DNA of 64,000 nt from Kondoa malvinella (Eukaryota > Basidiomycota > Agaricostilbomycetes > Agaricostilbales > Kondoaceae), in assembly GCA_039545315.1 (NCBI GenBank), contig BCIM01000004.1, positions 372,001-436,000 of the forward strand, in the 5' to 3' direction. Shown here piece after piece: positions 12,186 to 28,687 of this stretch. Both the position numbers and the translations under genes were made by a program. The notes below the pieces were generated by a model. The model was not told where the DNA came from. It was given only the letters and a program-made list of their open reading frames with translations, and did no database searches. Each line of letters starts with the position of its first letter. Position 1 is the stretch's first letter.

Positions 12186-13367
12186 TCAGAAAGCTACGCC
12201 TGTCAGCTTCTCGCTCATCTCCCACAGCTTCTTTGCGTTTTCCTGCTCGCGACATGTCAGTTCACTCAGATCAAGCGAAACTGCAGACACTGACAGAGCT
12301 CGAAGCGTATTCTTTAAACGAGTCTGCGCCCTCTTCAGGTGCATATTGACAGTTGACCAAGTAAGTTCCGTTGCGCTCTTTGATCTTCTTATCGAATGCA
12401 GCGACAATATGCGTCGAAGCGCCCTCTTCGATAGTCTTGTAGGTGAATCTGCCATCTTTAATCGGATTACCATCCTTGTCATGGAACCCCATAGCAACGA
12501 GCTCTTCTTCCGGCATAGCGCGGAAGATGCCACTGTCGATAGTACCGGGATGAAGACTGTATGCTTGCAGACCTTTGCTGCCGAACTTGTCCTTCAGTCC
12601 GATGGAGAACAGACTGTTTGCAGTTTTCGATTGGCCGTAGGCGACAAACTGATCACCCCCGTAAGTTGTTGTTTCTCGTCTGGAGGGGACAAGCATACTT
12701 TGTTGTACTTCTCGCCTTTGCTGAATCCGATATCGTCAAAGTGCACTGGCGAGATATGATGCGCGCCGGAACCGACGTTCACGATGCGCGGCTCTTTAGA
12801 TTGCAAAATGCTGTCTTTGAGCAGAGCGGTGAAGTAGAAATGCCCAAGGTGGTTTGTTCCGAGCTGCTGATCCACCTCAGGGAAGTTTGACTTGTAGTAG
12901 GGACTGGCCATTAAGCCAGCGTTGTTGATGAGGACATCGATGGGCATTCCAAGCTTGTTGATCTCTTCAGCTGCTGCCTTAATTGAGGAGGGAATGCCTA
13001 GATCGAGCTGAATGATCTTGATCTTGGCTTGGGGAGCTGTCTTGCGGACAGCCTCTTCAGCTGCCTTGAGCTTCTCCTCTCCTCGGCCAGCGATGATCGT
13101 GCAAGCTGCTCCATTCAATGCAATCACACGAGCGGCTACGACTTATGAGCGAACCGAAATTGCTGCTGAGATGAGGTTGTAGACTCACTTTCCAATCCAA
13201 TCCCCCCTGTTGCGCCAGTCACAATAACATTCTTTCCCTTGATGTTGTCTGTATAGTAAGCAGCGACTTCCTGAACAGCACAAAGCAGTCAGGTCACTCA
13301 ACCACTTCACGAAGGTCAGGCGAAGCACCTCGGCAGTCGAATGAGCGTGGAAAGCAGGATTCGACAT
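12186..13367 (-). CDS. short-chain dehydrogenase/reductase (retinol dehydrogenase/WWOX-like)
   Basis: NAD(P)-dependent oxidoreductase with a Rossmann fold. The start at 13367 gives MSNPAFHAHSTAE, a 59-nt intron follows, then EVAAYYTDNIKGKNVIVTGA with the cofactor motif TGATGGIG. Further motifs: the acidic position in IIQLDLGIPSSIKAAAEEI, the structural NNAG in DVLINNAGLMASPY, the catalytic Ser region VNVGSGAHHISPVHFDD and the catalytic YGQSK (YxxxK). The end of strand/helix F reads AYSLHPGTIDSGIFRAM, and the last exon is ENAKKLWEMSEKLTGVAF with the stop at 12186-12188. About 320 residues, typical for the retinol dehydrogenase/protochlorophyllide-reductase-like branch. The substrate cannot be inferred. 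Fungal members are often annotated as NAD(P)-binding proteins with no known role. Confidence 0.9.
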
Positions 13368-13839
13368 GTTGTGTGATCCTGAGTGGGAAGGTATATACGG
13401 CAGAAGGAGACCTTGCACAGAGGCATGTCGGCTCGGGGTCACGCGTGAACAGATCAACCTTCCTGCCAATGCATGCGCGGAGGAATTCCGAAATGGCACA
13501 GATGAAGAAGGACTGCTAGAGACAAGCAAGAAGTAGCAATTCGAAACGGGAGAACACATTCGAGATTATCAAGAACATCGCATATGAAGAGCGCGAAGTT
13601 GGAAGCGCGAAGCAGGCAATAGCACAGCAGAACAGGTGTATGCAAGGACAAATTGGCCTGGGAAATGTGAGCAAGGAGCAGGTCGTCGACAGCGAAAAAG
13701 TATACGCACAAATTATGTCAAGACTGCATCTACTCGGTCTATCTGTACATTCTGCATGTCTTATCAATCTAGTCCAGATCAACGCCGAGGCTTTGAGCCA
13801 GATCAGCTTTGTCCGAGCTCTCCAAACACAACGCTTTGA
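13368..13839. other. intergenic region upstream of the dehydrogenase and the topoisomerase fragment
   Basis: About 470 bp. I searched it for the catalytic core of topoisomerase IB, which should precede the fragment at 13840, and found none. It contains short open frames on both strands that look random. Confidence 0.45.
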
Positions 13840-14404
13840 AGTGACCAGCCCCGGCTTTGCCAGTCAGCTTTCACTAAGTTGAAAACTGACAGAGCCAATA
13901 GGGTTGTTATCTCCAAGTACGAGGACAACCCAGAAAAGAGCATCGCTGACATTGAGAAGCAAGACCTCAAGATTGCCAATTTCCGCACTACCATGACTGA
14001 TAAATCCGAAGGCAAAGATGTTTGTAAGTCAAGCTCATACCCATGCCAATCAAAGCTGATGCATTGTCCTTAGCACTGACTACTTCCAAGATGTGAGCAT
14101 GCTTCTTCTGATCTTGCTGTGCTCAGGCTGATCAAATCTTCTCAACAGCAACTACGTATGTAGTTCTGTATTCATGTTCTGACGTATGCTCACTCTCGGC
14201 TTGCTTTCTCTTAGGTTGAGTAAGTCCTCATCACAGCTCCTTGAACGCGTGCTGACACTCTTTGCAGCCCTAGACTGACTGTTGCTTGGTGTGAGAAGCA
14301 TGAGGTTCGTCTCGAAAAGAGTAGGCTTATCCTTTGCGACCGGTCATTGATGCTGACTTCTCTTTGCAGTGTTCAGCAAGACTATGCGAGAGAACTTCAC
14401 TTGA
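13840..14404 (+). pseudogene. DNA topoisomerase IB C-terminal fragment (linker and catalytic-tyrosine domain only)
   Basis: Spliced in phase, the exons read TKLKTDRANRVV, then KSIADIEKQDLKIANF, TDKSEGKDV, SLTTSKINYVDPRLTVAWCE, KHEVRLEK and MFSKTMRENFT followed by TGA (14402-14404). This matches the end of eukaryotic topoisomerase IB: RANR at the close of the core, a much shortened linker, the active-site motif SKINY with the DNA-linking tyrosine, and the DPRLTVAWC strand. Normal enzymes continue REKFAW plus about ten residues; here a TGA stands where the Trp codon is expected. The DNA-clamping core (over 400 residues) is absent from the sequence before it. The only in-frame ATG is at 13993, giving about 50 residues. 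Splice sites are intact, including 19-, 7- and 5-nt exons. Most likely a truncated duplicate; a small separate subunit is the alternative. Confidence 0.65.
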
Positions 14405-14641
14405 TCGACCAGTATGGACTGGACGGCATGGATCGCTGTTGTAACTTCACTGCATTGTACCAGCTACACGCATTCATGCTCTCGTTGCTGCTGCCTGCTG
14501 TCGCGCTACCGTACTGCGTCGAGACGTAATAATGCATCAACATGACATGCCGATCAACAAACGCGCGAGTCTTTGCGGGAAATTCGCATCTGTTGATCCC
14601 AACTCTCATCTTCCTCGCGATAGAACCCGTGCTCTGGAAAC

Positions 14642-16863
14642 ATGGACAATGACAGCATGGAAGAGCTCTCGCAGGCGAACACACAGCTACGAGTGGACGA
14701 ACATGGTTTCTATCGCATCGAGAAGCCAGAGCGAGACAACTACATGAAGCAACTGGAAGCGAGTGGCTTGTATGGCAGAGAAGCCATTGAGTTTTACGAT
14801 GAGAAGCTCGCAAAGACTCCTCCTACTCAACGTGTAAGCTCGAGATGGTCATTTCACCCTTTAAATTACCAAGGTTTCAGCAATTCTTGTTGGACCAACT
14901 TGCAAGCGACTACAAGCGATCCCTACAAGCCACACGTGCTACTAGAAGCAGAGCAACTTCTAGAGCACCCTCTGTCACCGCGAAAGAACCAAACAGGTCG
15001 AACGGACGTCTTTTAGCACCTGCTCCCAAGACTTCTAGTTCATCTGTACGCACCGCTAGGGCGTCAACTTCATCGGTAGGCTTATTCTCTCACTCTCTCT
15101 TCCTCTCTCTCTCTTTATCTCTATCTGTCTTTTCAACATCGCGCCTTAAAGTTCTCGGTTGCTCTTTTTACTATGATTTCTCTTCGTCTGTTCAAGCAAC
15201 AACTTATGCGCTTGTATCTCAGGCTTCTACGGCAGAAGGTCATGAACAGGCTGTTGAAGGAGACCACGATGGAGAGATGCCTGATCTCGAGGACGTTGAC
15301 AGGGATGATGACCCTCCTTACGAGGAAGCAACTCGAGTGAGTCACACCTGGGAAGTAGTAGTCAAGACTATCACTCATATGCATTGACGCTAGGGTGCTA
15401 TGGACGATGACGATGATGACGATGGAATGCCTCCTCGCAAAAGCACAACTAAGGTAAGTTGACCCTTTCATGTCTCCATAAAGTCATCAGAGAGCTGATG
15501 GATCATCAATAGCGCCGTGTGGTCTCTAGCGGTTCGGACACTGGAACTGCAGCTGGTGGGATGAAGGTCAGTACCCTTCCTCGCGGCAATGCATCACTCA
15601 AGGCATTATAGAAACGGCCTGTCAAACGTCATCGCACTGCAAGACACTCTACCGACGCGGACGATGAAGAAGATGAGGTGGAAGAAGGTCCTCCTGCGTT
15701 GACTGCTGCACAAAAGGGAAAAGCAAAAGTCAGTTTCTGGCTTCTATTTCTGTCGATTGAGCTCAGCCATGTGCAACAGGAAAGCTTGACTTCAGCTAAA
15801 CCTACAGCATCTTTAAAGCCGTCTTCCAAATCGAAATCGAAATCGAAGAAGTCGGCTAAGTCGGCTGCTGCCAAAAAAAAGGTTGTCTTTGATGTCAGTA
15901 CGCTTTCTTACACATGCTATTAGCAGCTGATCTCTCTGCAGGATGAAGAAGACGAAGCCGATTTCGATGCAGCTGGCTTCTTCGATGCTACTACAGTTGA
16001 TCCTAGAGTAAGCGGTGTCTGTAATCGTCATTTGTGCTGTTCTGACTCTTCTCGATATGCAGTTCCGGAGGTATGGTGTAGAGGTATGGGATGCGGATGA
16101 GAATGGCAATCCGTACTGCTCGTTTTGCGGTGGCCGAATTGGTAAGTCTGTCGCTGAAGAACAGAAACATCGCTGATCTTGTTGCAAGATGACGGAGACG
16201 TCGTTCTAGCCTACCTGATCGAAAAGCAGAAGGGAACGGACCACCTAGCTGGAGACTGGTTTGACACACGCTGGCTGTTTCACGGTGACACGACTTGCTG
16301 GGATCGTAAGTCTGCTACTCAGCACGATCATTACTCTTCGCTGATACATCGTAGCCAACATTGTTCGAGCTGCCTGCGTCGCCCACGAGAACAACGCGGC
16401 TACGATCTATGGTCTGCTCGATCTAAAAAAGATGCAATACCCAGGCTCAGCCAACAACGCAACCTACTTTGACCTCTTTGAACGTACTGCTACAGGTGAG
16501 TCGTTAGGACACTATTGGATGTCAGTCTGAAGTCGGCATAGGCGATTCTCTATCCGACTTTCCGAAAGCACCAAAGAGAAAGATGATCACGCGCTACGGC
16601 AAAGACGCACAATGGCACGACAAGTGGGCGGGCGCCTCTAACCAGCTGAACGAACGAGAATTGCAGGTGCGCTGTCCTTCATATGCTCTAATTCTATCTG
16701 ACGGTCTTCTAGAATCTGAACATTGACTATGATGAAGCTGTACCTGTTCTCGCAGAAGAGGCTGAAGAAGGCTTCGCAGCAATTCAGGTCTCGGTCTCCG
16801 TACGTTCTCCCTAGCATCTCTTGTATGGCATTGATAGATTGTCTCAAGGGTCTGGCGTTGTGA
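14642..16863 (+). CDS. unrecognised acidic/basic, probably nuclear protein
   Basis: I do not recognise the family. The start at 14642 opens MDNDSMEELSQANTQLRVDE. Twelve or so exons join with consistent phases; many introns are phase 0. Residues 1-100 look folded (EIEFYDEKLAKT-like helices, FLLDQLASDYKRSLQATRAT). A long disordered middle follows, with acidic blocks (DDDDDDD, DDEEDEVEEG) and Lys/Ser blocks (SKSKSKSKKSAKSAAAKKK) that would suit a nuclear protein. A C-terminal domain has YCSFCGGRIDDGDVVLAYLI and GDWFDTRWLFHGDTTCW, then NIVRAACVAHENNAATIYGL; the CxxC plus later Cys/His could bind zinc. The model ends ATIQ-like helices then GLAL and TGA at 16861-16863; the last exon is uncertain. 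One intron (about 15079-15222) has a long CT-rich tract. Confidence 0.6.
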
Positions 16864-17164
16864 TCACTTCGTATTCATCGACGGTCTTCTCTCTTTTCTC
16901 AAAGTCAAGTTTCTGTAACACCACCTCTGTACCACCACCTATACCAGGCCCCTTGGCTTTGCGCTCAGCAGAAAAAAGGGGATGAACTCAATGGACCACT
17001 CGGGGAGGTTTAGAGTGATACCCACCGTGCGCGGTGCTCTCGTGTTGTATGTACCAGCGCGATGAGATGGCCATTGGCCTTGTGACGAATTCTGCACCTT
17101 TGCCTTTGTTCGACTGTTTTCTAAAGGGGCATTCTGTCGAAGGACGGCGAAGCACTCGATACTT
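16864..17164. other. intergenic region
   Basis: About 300 bp between two unrecognised + strand genes. A CT-rich segment at 17095-17130 could be a leader or a missed intron end of the next gene. Nothing else seen. Confidence 0.4.
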
Positions 17165-19732
17165 ATGCTGATTCTCTCCGAGACTCTTCCTGATGGCGCT
17201 ACTCCTCCCCAGCGTATGCTCTTTCCTGCTCAGCGTCGCGCTGCCTCAAGTGCTCAGAGAAGTCCGGAAGAAAGCCAGACATTGTTCCACTTGCCCCAGC
17301 TCTCTCAGACAACGGCAGCGTATGCTCAGCTAGCCGTCAGCATAGGAGACTCTCAAATCACTGCACCACAGAAGAAGAAGCACCTCGAGGCATTGAGCTA
17401 TCCTGACCCTCTGTCTGAATTGCAAGACTCCCTTCTTCAGCCTGCAAAGGATGCTTCCTTGGCTGAGTCTATTGTACAAGTACTCAAGGGTATTCGGAAG
17501 AAAGACGAGGGCTATATGAATGCTGTATGGATCGCAAAGGCTCGGAAAGAACAGCACGAGCATGATTCAGAGGGAGCGAGGATCAGACAGAGATATGGCA
17601 TTCCTGATACTCTATGGCACTTGTGAGTCCTACTCAGTCCTGTCCTGTACAGTGCCAACGGATTTACAACAGTACGGAGGACAATAAGACAAGTTTGGCG
17701 GTACCGAATCTCATTACCGGCTGTTTTCCTGTTCGGAAGCAAAAGAAATTGTCATCTGGTGTGCCCACTATGGCTCTGATCAAGCGGACAGGCATGAAGG
17801 ATGCCATCGATGCTGGACATGTAAGACACAAGGTTTGGTGGTAATCATGACTGATATACCTCAGATCGCTTTTGTGGACGACCATCGCGGCTGTGCTCAT
17901 GAAGCAACAAAAGAATGTAATCCAGCCGCTTTACATTTTGGAACAGACAGTCCAGCACGGATTCGTGAACTTAACAATCACTCAACAGACTTCTCCGACC
18001 GACAACTGAAGCTTCATCCTTATTCGTTCCATTTCTCCTTCGGCGAAGCAGGTCAGAACTTGCATCTCCAGCATTACCGCCGGCGATATGGGGCCAAGAA
18101 TGTGCGCGAGCTCACATTGTGCTTAAAGACCGGTCACTCCGAGCATAAGAGGGCTCTCACAAAGGTCTACGAAGTCATTTGCGTGGAGACTGGTCATCAG
18201 AGAATATTCGGCCATTGCGATCATTGGTGTTACGGCTTGATGTGCCAGCCTCGTCCTAAGCCAAGATGCTTCTCAGGTTGCGTAGCTATAGCAAGTTCAA
18301 TCGCTTACGTGATACCGACTAGCTCTTATTCTCTACACAGGACTTTGCAAATAGACTCATGGCGTACTCTATTGGAAGAAGTTTGCCCGAAAGAGCCAAT
18401 CAAGCGCACTCCTATCTCGGCTTTCCCTACGTCGAAGATGGTGAATCTGGCTCTGCGACCATCCTTGACTTCTTAATACAGTCGGAATTACCGGCGAACC
18501 TGAGCTGGGAAAATCTTGAAAATTCGTTCGACTGCCTGCGCTCGGCATTGCTCGAAGATTTTATTCAAAGAACGCTTGCCGATATTCCTAACAATCTACT
18601 GTCTACGCCTCGTCCACCATGGGAAACGCCAATCGCTTTGGGTAGGCATCTGTTATCATCCCTCGCCTATCTGAAAATTTCCTCCACACCTTTACCGCTA
18701 CCTACTTCTTTCACCCATCTAGTCGGCCAAGACAATGGCAGCGGTCCAGTGCAAACATCTCANNNNNNNNNNNNNNNNNNNNNNNNNNNNNNNNNNNNNN
18801 NNNNNNNNNNNNNNNNNNNNNNNNNNNNNNNNNNNNNNNNNNNNNNNNNNNNNNNNNNNNNNNNNNNNNNNNNNNNNNNNNNNNNNNNNNNNNNNNNNNN
18901 NNNNNNNNNNNNNNNNNNNNNNNNNNNNNNNNNNNNNNNNNNNNNNNNNNNNNNNNNTCAACGCCTTGACAACATCTTTACCGCTACCTACTTCTTTCAC
19001 CCATCTAGTCGGCCAAGACAATGGCAGCGGTCCAGTGCAGATATCTGAGTCGTCGAACCAGGGGAAGCTCAACAGTGACAACGCCTTGACAACATCTCTA
19101 CCGCTACCTACTTCCTTCATCCATCGAGTCGGCAGAGATAACGGCAGCGGTCCAGTGCAGATGTCGCGGCGGTCAGAGCAAGCCATGCGAAGCGCTAACT
19201 CCCGTTTCTCCTCAGCCTTACCAGTTTCGCATCTTCCTGGGATTCCCAATGGACTGGATCGAGGGTCTGGTCCGATACAGATGTCTCTACAATGCAGTTA
19301 TGGCTATTCTCGGGCAAACGCGCGCACCCCCAAGACTTACACAATGATACCGCTACGACACACCGGGGCTTACTCTGTCGCCATCGATCGTGGGCAGGGT
19401 CCATTACATCGCATCAAAACCAATACCGTACATCGGGATAACCGTATTGCCAAAACTTCGCCAACGATTGACATGGACGCTTTGCGCAAACTGGCGTTGG
19501 CAGGGAATTATGCCAATAAGCAAAAAGAAAAGAACCGACTCATGTAAGTTGTCAAAACTCAATAGTAATAGCCAGTTCTGACTTTCGTGATGTCAGCACT
19601 ATGTTACATCAGTTCATGGCAACTCGTGGCTATCCAAGCCGCAAATCTGTTACATTCAACCTCCAGTCTCTAAGAAACGAATTGCCAGATCTACAATACA
19701 CCAACGACCTGTGGCACAAGGGCAGGGGTTAA
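17165..19732 (+). CDS. unrecognised protein with 40-residue tandem repeats (interrupted by assembly gap)
   Basis: No known family. The model starts at 17165 (MLILSETLPDGATPPQRMLF), with introns at about 17622-17671 and 17821-17865, and a donor after CFSGC (about 18282) joined to DFANRLMAYSIGRS. The N-terminal 350 residues are helix-rich with scattered Cys/His (VICVETGHQRIFGHCDHWCY). Then come tandem repeats with the core LPLPTSFTHLVGQDNGSGPV, 120 bp apart, broken by 195 N (18763-18957). Weaker copies follow (LDRGSGPIQMS, IDRGQGPLHRI), so the motif D-x-G-x-G-P-(V/I/L)-(Q/H) recurs at least five times. The last exon ends DLWHKGRG at 19732. Convergent with the ABC transporter. True length is unknown because of the gap. 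Confidence 0.55.
18687..19190 (+). repeat. 120-bp tandem repeat array with assembly gap
   Basis: Near-identical units begin at about 18691, 18979 and 19099, the last two exactly 120 bp apart. A run of 195 N (18763-18957) sits inside the array; the spacing between the first and second visible units (288 bp) is not a multiple of 120, so the gap length is probably arbitrary and the copy number is unresolved. All units stay in the reading frame of the host gene (40 codons per unit). Confidence 0.85.
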
Positions 19733-19913
19733 AGGGCGTCCGATGATCCAGACAGGCAAATTGCGGTGTCTCTGTCAAGCACAGATCTCTGTGATTGGCC
19801 CGCAACGATCGCTGGTCGGCCCAGGCAAAACTGGATAATGCAATTTTACAGCTACTATCGCGGTGATCTGCCGTCTCCAGACGGTCAACCGCTGAAGCAA
19901 GTGGCAGATGGTA

Positions 19914-26448
<6,535 letters not shown>

Positions 26449-26881
26449 GAGGGTAGAAGACCAAGAGCAGAAACAGTAATGGTCACTGACTGGAATAGAA
26501 GGGAAGTTCTTATAGATAGAAAGGGAGGCAGGGCAGCCCGGTGGACTTGAGCTGTGAACAAGCAGTGTAATAGTCATGTTTTCGGCTTATTTGAACGCTT
26601 CATACAGCACAGCTTTGGTGCTGCCGCACAGCTTGATGGCGGGGAGTGTGTAAATGCATAGCAAACAACATGCGCGAAGAAGCTTGAGAGCGTAGAGCAG
26701 CGATAGACATAGATGCTCAGCAGAGCAGAGCAGGGCGAGTTGTGCGACTTCGCGAAGGTCTGTTGCACCCTTGAATGTGATCCAAACAGCGAAGTCGAAA
26801 AGCTTGAAAGGCCGCTAATACCTGCTTCAGCGATACCCTTGCGCGTCTTGCAGACTTGTACTTTGATATCCCAAGTCCAGC
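26449..26881. promoter_or_regulatory. divergent promoter region, ABC transporter / RAE1
   Basis: About 430 bp between two divergent starts. It must carry both promoters. No specific factor site is obvious; the upstream ATG at 26577 for the transporter lies inside it. Confidence 0.45.
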
Positions 26882-28510
26882 ATGGCTTTCGGTCAACCTG
26901 TTAAAGCGCCAGTAGCTGCCGACTTGGAAGTTGGCAATCCGCCTACAGACTCTATTCAATGCATGTCCTTTGCGCCTTCTGCGCCTATGGGCAGCGACTT
27001 CTTGGCTGTAGGAAGCTGGAGCAACGAAGTCAGAGTGTATGAAATAAACTCGCAAGGCCAATCTCAACCGAAAGCCAGCTATTCGCATGAAGGACCTGTT
27101 TTGGCTCTCATATGGTCTCCTGATGCCTCAAAGATCATCTCGGGAGGAGCGGACAACGCTGCAAGAATGTACGACGTAGCGAGCGGTCAAGCGCAGCAAG
27201 TTGCCCAGCATGACCAGCCAATCAAAGCAGTCAGATGGGTCAGCATCAACGGCTCGCCAGAGTGAGTAGCTTTAATGTATACAAACCTAGATTTCTGATG
27301 GTCCAAATAGGTGTCATCTCGTTACCGGCTCATGGGATCGCACATTAAAGGTATTCTATTTCTCCTCTGCGATAATCCAGGCCAACCCCTGTATCCAGTA
27401 CTGGGATCTTCGCTCGCCTACGCCTATCGCCTCTGTATCACTTCCAGAACGTCTCTACTCAATGGACGTGTCTGGTAATTATCTAGTCGCAGGTTGCGCG
27501 GATAGACACAATATGGTCTACAACCTAAATGCAGACCCAAGCAAACCTTACAAGGTCGGTCTACAGGTGTCAGTCACTTTTCTGTATATTGACACTTGTC
27601 GTCGTCTACAGAGTCTTCGATCTACCTTGAAATGGCAAACAAGAGTCATCCGTTGTTTCCCTCAAGGTACAGCAGATCCTGGATTCGCGATAGGTGGAAT
27701 AGAAGGACGAGTAGGCGTGTATTACATTGACGGGTACGCCTCTTCGGTCGTTTGACGATACAAGTCTTATCGCGACTTTGTTACAGAACCGATGCGGACA
27801 ACTATTCTTTCAAATGCCATAGAGGTATGACCTAGCTCTTCTTTTACATGGTGAACTTGCGCTGACTCGAGCTGTAGTGGATCAACCGAACAAGCCGCCA
27901 GGTCTTGACAAGCCGAATGCAAATATTTACGCTGTTAATGATTTACCTTTCTGTATGTCAGCCTTACGATATAGTATGAGCTACGTTGATGTATCATGTA
28001 CAGCACATTTGGGCACTGTTGCAAGTTGCGGAGCGGACGGGAGCTTCTCCTTCTGGGTAAATTCATCGCACGCCCTGCTTTCCCCATGCTAATGTATGTG
28101 TTTCTAGGATCTGTCAGGGAAACAGAGGCTGAAGGGTGTGTGTGCTGATGCTCTGCTTAAAATATCTGATGTTCTGCGTAGAGGTACCGGATCGAGGAGG
28201 TGAGCGATCAGCGTCGAGTGTTGAACTTTATACTGAATAATACGAAAGGACCGATCACCTGTGGCTCCTTCAACAACACGGGCAACATCTTTGCCTATGC
28301 GATCAGTTATGATTGGGGACAAGGACATCAAGGCAACACAGGGCAAGTGCAGACCAAGATCATGCTTCATGCTTGTAAAGTCAGTCAATTCATCTAAGAG
28401 TGAGGCTGTGGCTAACTCTATCTGTAGGAGGAAGACATTGCAAAGAGGAAGAAGAAGGTAAGGCTTATGCTGAGCAGTGCTCTTGTCCGGCTGACGTTTA
28501 TATGCAGTGA
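26882..28510 (+). CDS. RAE1: mRNA export factor RAE1/GLE2 (WD40)
   Basis: Nuclear-pore-associated seven-bladed WD40 propeller that works in mRNA export (binds Nup98-type GLEBS motifs). The start at 26882 reads MAFGQPVKAPVAADLEVGNP; diagnostic RAE1 features are PPTDSIQCMSFAP near the N-terminus, GSWSNEVRVYEI, MYDVASGQAQQVAQHDQPIK and VRWV. Later blades: YSMDVSGNYLVAGCADRHNM, DPGFAIGGIEGRVGVYYID, TVASCGADGSFSFWD, CGSFNNTGNIFAYAISYDWG. The C-terminus is EEDIAKRKKK, with the stop TGA at 28508-28510 directly after the last intron. Typical length about 350-360 residues in roughly eleven exons. The next gene starts 177 bp downstream. Identification is secure; small exon limits are approximate. Confidence 0.93.
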
Positions 28511-28687
28511 AATCTGTTGGGTCTGGGCTAGTAGGGATAGATGCAATGACATATCAGCCGTACAAACGCAGACAATATAACTGCAGACGAGTCACACGTG
28601 GCAGAGCTAGGGCGGGGATTTGTCTCTAATGAAGATTCTTGTCGAGCACCAAGCATCATGACTATATAATAGCCCAACGCAACAGAG

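Noticed and set aside
18719..19249. Minus-strand open frame across the N run
   Set aside because: Openness is created by the N block and the repeat; the + strand frame is continuous with flanking exons.
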